Assembly (NCBI GenBank): GCA_014529385.2
Contig: CM043964.1
Span: forward strand, 109,395,587 to 109,459,586
Reading direction: 5' to 3'
Source: Adiantum capillus-veneris
Lineage: Eukaryota; Streptophyta; Polypodiopsida; Polypodiales; Pteridaceae
Length of the DNA: 64,000 nucleotides
Every line of letters begins with the position of its first letter. Position 1 is the first letter of the stretch. Both the position numbers and the translations under genes were made by a program. This document shows, piece by piece, positions 15,787 through 26,190 of this stretch. The notes below the pieces were generated by a model. The model was not told where the DNA came from, ran no database searches, and saw nothing but the letters and a program-made list of their open reading frames with translations.

Positions 15787-16026
15787 TAGAGCCAAATAAT
15801 AATTTGAATGCCAACAAGGAGTCTCAATGGTTATTGAGCAAAGAAGAAGGTTGGAATCTTGTTTATTGAGCAAAGAAGGAGGTTGCTATAATTAAAATTG
15901 CCAATGTGTTGGTGAAGTGTACGTGGATGGGTGCTTACTAACATTTTAGACTAATTTTTAGGCTATTGCCAGCACTAGCAAGAAAACCTAGGTCTTAGTG
16001 TCATCCCACCTACAAACTTAAAATTT
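15787..16026. other. 3' flank of the WDR5-like gene
   Basis: A 30-bp unit containing TTATTGAGCAAAGAAG is tandemly repeated (about 15831-15875). No obvious strong polyadenylation signal was picked out. Confidence 0.4.
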
Positions 16027-16246
16027 ACCTTTAAATTTGAGATTGGAGGTGAGGAAATATACAAATTCAGAGAAATTTAGTGTAAAAACCTTCAAATATG
16101 CAAAATAAAAAGGAAAAGTTCACCATAGGTAAGTTGAAAATTGTCCTTAAGCTTTAAGATGTGAGTGATCTATTATAACACATGATTCTTGGCACAATCA
16201 ACTTGCATTCGAGAATATCTTCTCATGGTGCCCTCCGCTTTGAGGT

Positions 16247-16307
<61 letters not shown>

Positions 16308-16560
16308 ACAAAGGCCAAAAAAAGCAAGGAGGTGGGGGGTGGGGGGGGTGGGCGGGGTGGGTGGGGTGGTTGGTTGGTTGCTTGGTTATTTACAAGAAAT
16401 CCTCTGTATCATGTGTTTTCAAAAGGTTTAAAAGAAATATATGCTCTAAGCTAATAAACAATCCCTTTTTCTTAAGAAACGGTTTTTTCTTCAAAATGAA
16501 ATAAAAAACTCATGTTTGTAAACGTAATTATGTTGATTTTTCTCAATAAATAACTTCTAT
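16027..16560 (+). repeat. 0.53-kb direct repeat, copy 1
   Basis: ACCTTTAAATTTGAGATTGG at the start, GTGATCTATTATAACACATG in the middle and CTTAAGAAACGGTTTTTTCTTC towards the end all recur in the same order in 17896-18415. Copy 1 carries a longer (TC)n(AC)n block (16250-16311) and a G-rich block (about 16328-16375). It does not have clear TG...CA ends, so it is not obviously an LTR. Confidence 0.8.
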
Positions 16561-16659
16561 ATTGAACTCACATGTTATATTAACATACCTATGGGTGATC
16601 CCCCCAAGACAGTGTGGGTCTTACTATCATCCCACCTAGGTCTCCTATCTTTCCCCCTA

Positions 16660-17890
16660 TCAACATGGATTTATTAAAGGAAGATAATTCTATGACAGCA
16701 TACTGACCACCATGGTTGGAATGGAATATGCGAGGTTCTCAAAACAAGAATCTATATTGATTCAACTAAACATGGATAAGGCTTATGACAGTATAACATG
16801 GTCCTTTGTGCAAAAAACGTTGAGCCACTTGGGGTTTGAACCACGAATTTTTCCAATAGTTCTCACCCTTGGCAAAGGCAGCTCGTCCGAGCTTCTCTTC
16901 AACTCAAGATTGGTCGGCTCATTTGATATCAAGAATTCCATTCATCAAGGCTTCCCCTTGGTTGTTGCATGCACCCATCCTCTTATTTCTTTGTTGGAGC
17001 AAGCGGTAGCAAGGGGACAAATCCAAGGATTTTAAATCCAAAAAGAAGCTACTCATTAAGATGTTTGTTGATAATTCTTTACTATGTTTGCAAGCTATAC
17101 CAACCAATGTCAGGAGCTGGTGCAGATTTTTGCAATAGCATCTAGTTCCCAATGTAGTATTGAGAAGTCGAGATTAATCTCTCTCTCTCTCTCTCTGAAG
17201 AGAAGAATTTTGACTATGATGGGTGGACTGGAAAGATTGTTAACAGGGGCAATATTTTCAGTAATTTGGGAGTTCCTTGAGGGGGGGGGGGGGACGAACT
17301 TCAAACAAGCTTTTGATTGGTTCCAGGATAGGCTTAAGCACAAGATGAAAAGATGGGAATTTATCCTACTTCTGTTTCATTGCCGAGCAAGACTCATGAA
17401 CACCTTCCTGATACAATACATTTCCTTTGCCTCTCCTTTCCTCCAACTATCTCAGAGGAATTGGAAGGCATTCCTCAAGCCCATCAAAGAGTTCCTTTGG
17501 AGAAACATAGTAACTGGAAGTAGGTTGTGGCAATGGGGTAAATGGGAAGCCATGGCCAAGCCAAAGAATTAGGGAATTTTGGGAATCCTAGACCCTTCCA
17601 TTTATAGTGAGGACCTTTTGTACGAAATTGTTTTGGACTTTGGCTGAATCTGACAAGAGTTGGGCCTGTATGGCTAGGGAAATGGTGATGAATGCAAATC
17701 TGAGATCTAAAGGGGCAAGTGGTCGAATCTGGATTTGAAAAATAGACTTTTGCCCCCCAAAGGAGTGCAATTATATACGGGGAGCTTCACTCGTAAATTC
17801 ATAGGCAAATGTTGCAAAGCCGCCCCCACACTCATCTGGGATGAAGCGACTAGATATTGGAATCTAGCTCAAATGAGCATTTTTTTTTAT
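16660..17890 (+). pseudogene. LINE-B: non-LTR retrotransposon reverse-transcriptase fragment
   Basis: The frame 16712-17035 reads LNMDKAYDSITWSFV, then SSELLFNSRLVGSFDIK, HQGFPL and LLEQAVARGQIQGF. These are reverse-transcriptase motifs of plant LINEs. The catalytic F-A-D-D box is changed (MFVDNSLLCL, about 17060-17090). The frame 17084-17572 carries the C-terminal part ending FLWRN...WGKWEAMAKPK. It contains in-frame microsatellite insertions: (TC)n at 17178-17196 gives a Ser-Leu run, and a G run at 17281-17293 gives a Gly run. Stops and frameshifts follow to about 17890. It is 5'-truncated, with no ORF1 or endonuclease, and is dead. Confidence 0.8.
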
Positions 17891-17895
17891 AAAAA

Positions 17896-18415
17896 ACCTT
17901 TAAATTTGAGATTGGAGGTGAGGAATCTACAAATTCAGAGAAATTTAGTGTAAAAATTTTCAAACATATCCAAATTACCTCCAAGATTTTCTATGTGCAA
18001 AAGGAAAAAAAAGAGTTGCGTTACAACAATATGTTTATGTTTACTTTGATGATTTTTGCATATTGTTCCTTCTTCTTCCTTTTTTTTTTTGCGAAACTCA
18101 CATTATAACACATGTTCTTTTGAGTGATCTATTATAACACATGATTCTTGGCACAATCAACTTTCATTCAAAAATATACTTTCATGATGCCCTCCACTTT
18201 GAGTTTCATCCACCTCTCTCTCTCTCTCTCTCTCTCTCAAAAAGGCAAATTATCACGTGTTTTCAAAAAGTAATAAAAATATATATATACTTACATGCTC
18301 TAAGGTAATAAAACAATCTCTTTTTCTTAAGAAACGGTTTTTTTCTTCAAAATGAAATAAAAATCTCATTTTTTGTAAATGTAATTATGTTAAATTTGCT
18401 TAATTAAATAACTTC
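17896..18415 (+). repeat. 0.53-kb direct repeat, copy 2
   Basis: This is a diverged second copy of 16027-16560 with the same order of motifs. Its (TC)n block is shorter (18213-18238) and it lacks the AC and G-rich blocks. With copy 1 it brackets LINE-B. Confidence 0.8.
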
Positions 18416-18539
18416 TTTACAAAAAAATGATGAGTAGAGCTTGCATTAATCACAACATGATGCACAGAGCCTTGGCATATCCTTTGCACAGGGTCAACAA
18501 GAAAAAGAATAGAATGAGGGAGGGCAGACACTCTTGACT

Positions 18540-19435
18540 CACCTTACGTACAAAGCTTGATTTTTTTGTTCCTATTACGTTGGAGTTTCCACCCACACAT
18601 ATCCGGAATCACATGAATCAAGAGGTTCTTTCTTTGAAAAAGTAACGTGTTCCTAGAATGCCACATATCTCTTAAAACAATAGCTTTTACTATGCATATG
18701 TCATTTAGAAGGCCAAGATTGTCAATGTGTCTTGAGCCCATAGCAAGGTCACGTCTAAAGAATGGAGTTCCCAGATGAGTGAAGACCCTTCTGCAGATTG
18801 TGCCCGTGAAAACTTTGATTTTCGAACATCCCTAGAACATGAGCGTGAGGGACTCAACTGGGTGATTTCATCTAACACAAGCATCATCGGAAAGACCTCT
18901 AGCTTTGGCTTTTTCATCGGTTGGGATGAGACAAAAAATAATTCTCCCTATTGAGGTGCTTGATCCACTCCAGATAGTAGAGCTCTTCATAGATGGCTTT
19001 TGTCTTCGGCGAGTAGAAAGGCCTTTCACTAGGCCACTTACAAGCTTTCCAATCAAGCGGAGTGGAAAAAAGGGGAAAGATCAGGGTATATATTTTTTCA
19101 TGGAGCCTTCCAATGAGGATCTCCTCTTGGCCCGTGGGAGATTGCTGCATAGTCTGAGGTGCTCCAAGGGATTCCAATCACCTCTTTGATAATTCCAAAG
19201 AGAATTTAAGGTGTCAAATTCCTAGCTATTTCAATCCAATGATCATTAAGGCCCACACCTTCCACTATGGGGCCCCAAGGAGACCAATGACTTGCCATGC
19301 CTTTCAAGGACCTAATCTCTTCCTTCCACTTGAGACCTCAATGGCTTTATTGCATTTTTCAATAAAGTTCCCAATAAATCCACCTACTTGCGCCTTCACA
19401 CCGGAGGGGAGAAGAAAAATGGAAAATTAGATCTA
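18540..19435 (-). pseudogene. LINE-C: 3' end of a non-LTR retrotransposon (zf-RVT region)
   Basis: Read on the minus strand, fragments include FIEKCNKAIEVSSGRKRLG, FSTPLDWKACKWPSERPFYS, AIYEELYYLEWIKHL and, further on, IVKAIVLRDMWHSRNTLLF (18741-18544). This resembles the C-terminal zf-RVT/linker region of plant LINEs. Several frame changes and stops are present. It abuts LINE-A head to head at about 19436. Confidence 0.6.
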
Positions 19436-20644
19436 GACAATACGCTTTAATGGATAAAGGTTGTTCATTAAAACAATTCTTTAAGCATTTGCATCATTCG
19501 AGGACATCTGCCTCTATCAAAAGGGTTGAAGACGAGGTTAAGAAATGGACGACCAAGAAAGGTCAATGGTGGATCATTTTCAACGTGTTTTTGCCAAGCC
19601 TGAGGCTTCCTCGAGTGAGGTTTTCCAAGCTAGACAGTTATATTGTCTTATGTACATCCTATATTGACAATGAATGATGTAGCTACCCTTGAGGCTAGTT
19701 TTACTGAGAATGAGTTGCACAACAATTTGTTGCATCTTGATCATTGGAAATCGCCTAGATGGGATGGGCTTACGGTTGAATTTTTCCTTCGCTTTTGGGA
19801 ACCCCTTAAGCAGCCTCTCCTTTTCATGATAAATCATGCATGGACCACGCAATCTTTGCCACAATCGTGGAAAGAAGGACAGGTGAAATTGTTGCCTAAG
19901 CAATCATTGTATGAATACTTATCACATTCGCGTCCAATAACGCTTATGCCGGTTGTTTACAAATTGTTGTTGAAAATGATAGCTACATGTGTTGCTGACC
20001 GTTTGTTTTTTGGCATATATCCGGCTCAGTATGGATTTATTCCTTGCTGGCAAATTATGGATAATATTGCTAACACTTTTATTGGAATTGAGTATGCAAA
20101 ATATACTGGACAAGGTGTTCTTATCATGAAAATTGATCTAGAGAAAGCATTTTACATTGTTCATTGAGACTTCATTGCTCAAATCATGATGGCTTTGGGC
20201 TTTGGGCCCAGGAGCCGTCTAGTAGACTATTTTCTTTATGAAAACAATCAATTTGCCGGAATTATTGACGGTGAGCTGACTCGGTTATGAGATCTTGGTT
20301 GATTGGTCAAGCAAGGATTCCCTTTGAGTGACATGTTGTAAGCTATTGCTACACATTCTCTGCTGTCAGCTCATGATCATTTTGTGGCACAAGCGTATGC
20401 GGGTGACTCCATGTTTTCTCCTAGAAATCAACCTGAGGATGTTCGTTGTGTTATGGAAGCCTCTACACGTTTATGGATTGGCTGCACGTCTACAAAGTGA
20501 ATTTCCAAAAATCTAAATTATTGTTGTTGCATCAAATGGATTGGCATGCTATGTTATGGCCAGGTGAGATAGTGAAGCCTGATAAAATTGTGAGGCATCT
20601 TGGTTATCTGTTGGCTTGGTGGTAACAATACAAAGTTGTTGCAA
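19436..20644 (+). pseudogene. LINE-A part 1: endonuclease end and reverse transcriptase
   Basis: MDKGCSLKQFFKHLHHSR (19450) is the KG-x-x-FF-K-x-x region before the RT. The frame 19643-20167 gives SFTENELHNNLLHLDHWKSPRWDGLTVEFF, WKEGQVKLLPK, RPITLMPVVYKLLLKMIA, PAQYGFIPCWQIMDNIA and MKIDLEKAFYIVH, all RT motifs in order. It then continues with QGFPLSDML and YAGDSMF (replacing the A-D-D box). Stops and frameshifts occur at 20168 and after. The reading frame through TKLLQ (20630-20644) is cut by E1 at the TGCAA target and resumes in frame at 27703. Confidence 0.8.
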
Positions 20645-20657
20645 TGGGTTGAGAATA

Positions 20658-20670
20658 TGGTATCAGAGCA
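20658..20670 (+). promoter_or_regulatory. E1 primer-binding site (tRNA-iMet type)
   Basis: TGGTATCAGAGCA is the standard plant retrotransposon primer-binding site complementary to the 3' end of initiator tRNA-Met. It sits about 370 bp upstream of the gag start, a usual leader length. It directly follows a 13-bp remnant rather than an LTR. Confidence 0.7.
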
Positions 20671-21028
20671 TTTGGTTTCTCTTTTCTTGCTTAAGAAGAG
20701 AGGTCCTTAAGTAGCCTATAAATGGTTGATGTTGTTAATAATATCAGGGTAAGTGGAACTGGGATCTATTATCGGTTTTGTTGAGCCCATTATGTGGGAT
20801 ATGGTGCACACCTCGGGAGCTTTGGACTTAATCATGGAGTCATTTTAGACCTGCCTACGGCTTTACCATTATTGAGCCATAAGAAGTCCGAAAGGAGCTA
20901 GTCCTCAGCAACTCTGCTATGTTAGACCTACTCCACTACTCTCTATAATTAACCACTTCGATCCGTGGATGTAGATACTTAAGAGCCAATTTTCAAAGGC
21001 TAAGAGGAGTGGTAACTAAGGTTTTGAA

Positions 21029-22310
21029 TTGCCAAATGATACTCTAAGTACGTACACAAATTTTGTTAACATGGCTGACAATAACCAAGAGAGTAGAATG
21101 AACATTGATAGCTTTGATTTTGCACATGAAGGTGCTAATGATGTCCCCATGTTTGTGAATTATCTCGTAACTAGGTTAGAGCAAGCTATGGGCAACCTTG
21201 CTTTACAAGACGAAGTTACTCAACAACTTCGCGCTCGTGGAATTTCCCTTCCTCTCCAAGAGGGGAGAGAGCTTTAGAAGACTCTTAAAAGGACCCCCAA
21301 AAGAAGACTCTCTCCCATACGGGAGGAGGAATCCAAAGAGCAAGAAAGCAATGAAACTTTAAGCTACTTTGAAGATGTGGCCCCATGAAGACGGTGGTCT
21401 AGACGATCACCCACTCCTCCCAAGAGGAAAAGATCAACACACAGTCCTTCTCCTCATCAGGGAAGAGAGGAAACAAAGGAAGAAGGAGGATGTCGTAAAT
21501 CATACCCTGCATGGCGAAGGTCACAAAAGCTAAAGAAGTTCAAGGAGAGAGGAAAGAGTATCTCTTTTCTCACCTATGATGGCACCTTTGGTGCTATTGA
21601 CAAAGTGTCGGCCTTCATCCAACAATTTGATGCGGCCTTTGGAGACGAGGGCTTCACAAAGTCCTCCAAGCTACACCATGTAGCTATGCACTTCTAAAAC
21701 TCAACTAGTCAATGGTGGGCTAGCCTTCGTAGCAACGGTGAAGCCCCAAAGACATGAAAACTCTACGAGTTTCCATCATCAAGAAATTCCTTGCAAGCGA
21801 TGCAAAGGACAAAGTGCTTACCGAATATGGTGCAGCTTGAAGCTTCTCTCTCATGAGTGTATCCACAAGTACGTAGACAAGTTTTGGGATTTACACCTCA
21901 AGGCTACTGTCTTTCAAAAGATAGACTTTGCCAAGCAAAAGCATCGACTCTGTGCGGGATTACCTGAAGAGATGGCCGAATACATCAACTCTCAACGGCG
22001 TGGTTCTATCAGTGAAGTAATCCATCACACCATGGTTGCTTCACGCATCAATTTCCAACAAGGGGCTAGGCGGAATGTCAAGCCCATGGAAAACAAAGAC
22101 AAAAATGATGCAAAGGGGAAAACCAATGCACAAAATTCTTCCCAAGGAACTTCCAACAACAACAACAACAATCAGTCCAAGGAGAAGGGAGTTTACAAAG
22201 GCAAAAACAAACTCTCTCTTGAAGAGCTTCCACCATCGAAGCTCCAAAAGAGGATGTTCATTGCAAAGGATCGTCACTTTCCTATGCTTGGAAAAAGGTA
22301 AGAGAGCATG
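21029..22310 (+). pseudogene. E1 gag
   Basis: The frame opens at 21029 (MPNDTLSTYTNF...), runs to a stop at about 21275 and resumes in pieces with many stops. SQWWASLRSNGEAP (about 21712-21753) and the 21738-22301 frame (KYVDKFWDLHLKATVF, HRLCAGLPEEMAEYIN) match the retrotransposon gag (capsid) domain. A Lys/Asn-rich linker follows. No zinc knuckle was recognised. At least four stops and a frameshift at about 21750 break it. Confidence 0.75.
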
Positions 22311-22321
22311 ATGCCTTCATC

Positions 22322-22835
22322 TTGTTTGACTCAAGCTCTACTTACAACTTCATATCAACGGAGTTGGCCACCAAGTTGGGTATTCAAGCTTTTGAGATGG
22401 GAGATATGGTAATGGCTGACACAGCTTTCAAGGGACAGCAAGCCTCCATTGCTCCCTTATTTGACCCTGGCTCTACTCACAACTTCATATCAACGGATTG
22501 GCCACCAAGTTGGGTATTCAAGCTTTCGAGATGGGAGATATGGTAATGGCTGACACAGCTTTCAAGGGACAGCAAGCCTCTGTTACTCCCTTGATTCGGG
22601 AAGTTGAGGCTTCATATCCAAAGCTATGTCGACAAAGAAGACTTTTTCATCTCTCCTCTCCAACATGAGCATGCTATACTAGGGGCATCATGGTTTGATC
22701 GCATGGTTGCTAATATGAAGTTCCCTAAAAGGAGAATCTACTTCACCTACAGGGGAAAGAACATGTATATAGATGCTAGTGAGCGTGGTCGCACTATTCC
22801 GCTTGTAAATCCTCTTTTGATAAATCAATGAAGAG
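22322..22835 (+). pseudogene. E1 protease region with internal tandem duplication
   Basis: FDSSSTYNFISTELATKLGI (22325 on) is the retroviral-type aspartic protease motif, with DSSS where D-S-G is expected. The next 135 bp (22460-22595) is a near-perfect second copy of 22325-22459 in which the second motif reads FDPGSTHNFIS, followed by a 1-base frameshift. The protease then continues as HEHAILGASWFDRMVANMKFPKRRI (22660-22735). The duplication and frameshift make it non-functional. Confidence 0.75.
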
Positions 22836-23039
22836 CTCAGTTTTTGAGTACATGATTTTTGTGAAAGAGTCTCTAAAAGATCCTAATGTTTCATCAAATG
22901 TAAATGGTAGGAATCAAGAAGAGTTAGACTTGTCTAATTTTCTAAAAGGATTCCAAGATGTGTTTATCGATGATATCCCTATGGACTTACCTCCAAAATG
23001 AGGGGATGATTACCATCGGATTGAGCTCCTTTCAGGAAG

Positions 23040-24270
23040 CTCGCCGCCTAACAAGCCTCCTTATCGAGTCTCTCAAGCTCAACAAGAGGAGATCATGAGG
23101 CAAGTACAGGAATTGGTAGACAAAGAGATGGTGAGGGCTAGCTCCTCTCCCTTTTGTTCTCCAGTCCTTTTAGTGCAAAAGAAAGATGGTACATACCGTC
23201 AATGTATAGATTATCGAGCACTAAACCACATTAGGATTGATCTTAAAAGTGGCTATCATCAAATAAGGATAGTGGATGAAGATATCCTAAAGACCGTGTT
23301 TCGCACAACATTTGGTCTTTATGAATATCTAGTCATACCTTTTGGCTTGACTAATGCGCCAGCTATGTTCAATCGTCTAATGGATAAATTTTTTATACCT
23401 TATCGCAAATTCACTGAAGTGTTCTTTGATGATATCATCATCTACTCCAAGTCTTTGGAGAAACGTAAGCAACTTCTCCAAGTGATTTTTCAAGCATTGA
23501 GGGAGAACAAGCTTTTCAAAGAAAAGCGAATTTTTCCTTCAAGAGATTTAATACCTAGGTCATATTATCTCTCAAGATGGTATCCGTATGGATCTATCAA
23601 AGTTAGAGGTAATAAAAGCATGGCCTAATCCAAGGAATCTACATGAGCTAAGAAGCTTTATTGGTATGTGCGCATACTATAGACGCTTCATAGCAAAATT
23701 CTCTCAAATAGCAGGACCACTACGTGACTTAACTAAGAAAAATGTTAAGTATGTATGGATTGCTAAGGAGCAAAATGCTTTTGATAAGCTTAAAGAAACG
23801 CTTACCTCCCAACCGATCCTCATGCTTCTAGATATCTCATAGCCATTTGAGGTCCATGTGATGCTTGTCGTGATTGCCTTGGAGCAGTATTGCTTCAAGA
23901 AGGGCATGCCATAGCATATGAGAGCTGAAGGCTCAATAGCGATGAATGAGTCTTGGGCATTTATGAGAAAGAGCTTTTAGATGTTCTACATGCCCTAGAC
24001 ACCTGGAAGTACTACTTATTGGGGACTCCATTTATTCTATGAACCGACCACCAAAGTCTCAGTTATTTCATGACGCAAACCAAGCTTTCCGACAAACAAA
24101 TGAGGTGGGCAAATTTTTTTTGGCCATTTAATTTTCATATTGCTCACATTGCTGGTAAGCACAATCAAGTGGCTGATGCACTTTCACTACGACCAAAAGT
24201 TAATGAGGTGTCTATAACTACTCACAATGATCTATCCCCTATGATAGGTGAGTATGCTATCGGACTTTAG
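23040..24270 (+). pseudogene. E1 reverse transcriptase and RNase H
   Basis: PPYRVSQAQQEEIMRQVQEL, SPVLLVQKKDGTYRQCIDYR, FRTTFGLYEYLVIPFGLTNA and the catalytic FFDDIIIYS (about 23421-23448) identify Ty3/gypsy RT. Between CIDYRALNH and IDLKSGYHQ the family normally has about 30 residues; here they are missing, so a segment was deleted. A frameshift near 23545 separates the thumb/RNase H part (LRSFIGMCAYYRRFI, 23650). RNase H follows with stops, then KLSDKQMRWANFFWPFNF and VADALS (24085-24190). Confidence 0.85.
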
Positions 24271-24497
24271 AGACATAATGTCAGCTCTTGCTTTGGGGAA
24301 GAAAGAGGAACCATTCACCTTGCAGGATGGTTATCTTCTCCACGGAAATAGGCTATGTGTTACCCATGATCTATCCCTTATGATAGGTGAGTATGCTATC
24401 GGACTTTAGAGACATAATGTCAGCTCTTGCTTTGGGGAAGAAAGAGGAACCATTCACCTTGCAGGATGGTTATCTTCTCCACGGAAATAGGCTATGT
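24239..24497 (+). repeat. 129-bp tandem duplication inside E1 pol
   Basis: The block starting GATCTATCCC at 24239 is repeated almost exactly from 24368. Each copy includes GACTTTAGAGACATAATGTC and GGATGGTTATCTTCTCC. It lies between RNase H and integrase; only the second copy reads on into the integrase. Confidence 0.9.
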
Positions 24498-25800
24498 GTA
24501 CCCATTCCCTTCTTGAGAAAGTTATGTATGAATCCCATGCTCCTCCCTATGCAGGGAATAGAGGCATTCAAACTACTCTCCAAGGAGTAGAAACATACTT
24601 CTATTGGCCTACCATGAAAGTGGACATACAAGATTATGTTTCAAAATGTGTAGTATGCCAAAAGACTAAGTATGATAGAGGAAAGCAACCTGGATTACTC
24701 CAGCCATTGCCTAACCCATATTCACCATGGGAGAGTATATCCATGGATTTCATCTTTGGATTGCTCAAGTCTATCCATGGGAATATGGGAATATGGACAA
24801 TAGTCGACAGGTTTAGCAAGCAAGCACACTTTATTCCTATCAAAAAGACTATTAAGGCACACCAAATGGCAACTCTCTTCATATCTCAGATTTTCAAACA
24901 CCATGGATTACCAACATCCATCGTGTCAGATAGAGATCTTAGAATGACCAGTAATTTTTGGAAAGGTCTCTTTGAAAATCTAGGAACAATATTGAATTTC
25001 TCTTTGGCCTATCACCCACAAACGGATGGCCAAATTGAAATAGCCAATCTTACGATACTCGATCTATTAAAGACTTATGTTACAGAAGTAGATCAATGCT
25101 CACAATGGGAAAAATACTTACCTCTTATAGAGTATACCTACAATAATACTGTACATACTTCTATGGGAATATCAACTTTTGAGATCATTGAGGGAAGACC
25201 TAAAAGTCCCTTGCTACTCAAAGTACATGGGAAGATCTTCGTAGCCGATGAGCATAGCTGTGACCTACAAGAATCTTTTCAAAAGATTAAGGAGGTTGTA
25301 CCCATCTCTCAACAAAGGCAAAAAGCTGCTTGCTGACAAGCACAGAAGGGTCTTAACGTTCAAAGAAAATGATTGGGTCTTGCTTAAGTTTCGTAAGGCT
25401 CGATTGAGGCAAAAACCACGGGCAAAATTCCTACAGGCCATCAAAAGTAATATGCTAAGCTAGCAAAAAGCTACTATGGTCCTTTCCAAATTTTGAAGCC
25501 TATCAATGAGACAGCCTACCAACTCAAGTTGCCCAACCATTGGCTCATACACAATGCTTTTCATGTGAGGCAACTCAAGCCCTACAAAGGAGAGCCACCA
25601 AGTGAACCAATTATTGAAGACCCTCCCGAAGTTGAAGACCGAGAAGAGGTGCTACAACCTGAAGCTATTCTTTGGCATGAAGACAAGGTACTATGACATG
25701 GTAAGATTATCCGCGAAGGTATCTTATTAAGTTCAAAAATTATCCTTTTGAAGATGCTAGATGGAAGCAAGGAATACAACTTAAGGATAGTATGAACCTT
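24494..25800 (+). pseudogene. E1 integrase and chromodomain-like tail
   Basis: The frame 24494-25336 carries the zinc-binding HHCC region (H-x-x-x-x-AGNRG...CVVCQKTKYDRG). The second histidine of the usual AGHRG is N. The catalytic core has ISMDFIFGL, SIVSDRDLRM and the E-bearing HPQTDGQIEIAN (D,D-35-E intact). After the stop at 25336, frames at 25328-25463 and 25493-25696 give DWVLLKFRKARLRQK, LPNHWLIHNAFHVRQLKPYKG and QPEAILWHEDKVL. With further frame changes these lead into a chromodomain-like end (about 25700-25800). Confidence 0.85.
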
Positions 25801-26190
25801 GTCAATGCTTACATTGCTATATTAGAGCAAGCAAATGTACAAATTTCTGTTAATGACCCATGTTTTTGTCTTATAAGACTAGCTCTCTTTTTAATTGTGC
25901 ACAAATTTAAATAGTATGCATGCTTAGAATCATGTTTGTGATGACTACGTCTCTCAAACTCCAAGTAGAATGTGTCACTCTACTTTGGGAGAATGAAATG
26001 GACTAAAGAGCAGACATGCTTGCGGCAGCTATGTCTCCCAAGCACCAAATGGATTAGTCATCCATCTTGGAAAGATGTCGCAGGGTAAAAAGGGATCCTC
26101 TACCCACTAAGTAAGATTAACTAATTGCTAAGGCTTTATCTCTTCTACCTCATAGTCGATGACGACTATGATTTCAAGAGTGAGAGGTAA
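25801..26190 (+). other. E1 3' untranslated region and polypurine tract
   Basis: No coding sequence. The purine-rich AAGAGTGAGAGG (about 26177-26188) directly precedes the LTR start TGTCATAAAA at 26191 and is a good candidate for the plus-strand priming tract. Confidence 0.6.

Noticed and set aside
20640-20670. TGGTATCAGAGCA as a chance match inside LINE coding
   Set aside because: The LINE frame can be read through it for some codons, but the TGCAA repeats and in-frame rejoining at 27703 show that it belongs to E1.
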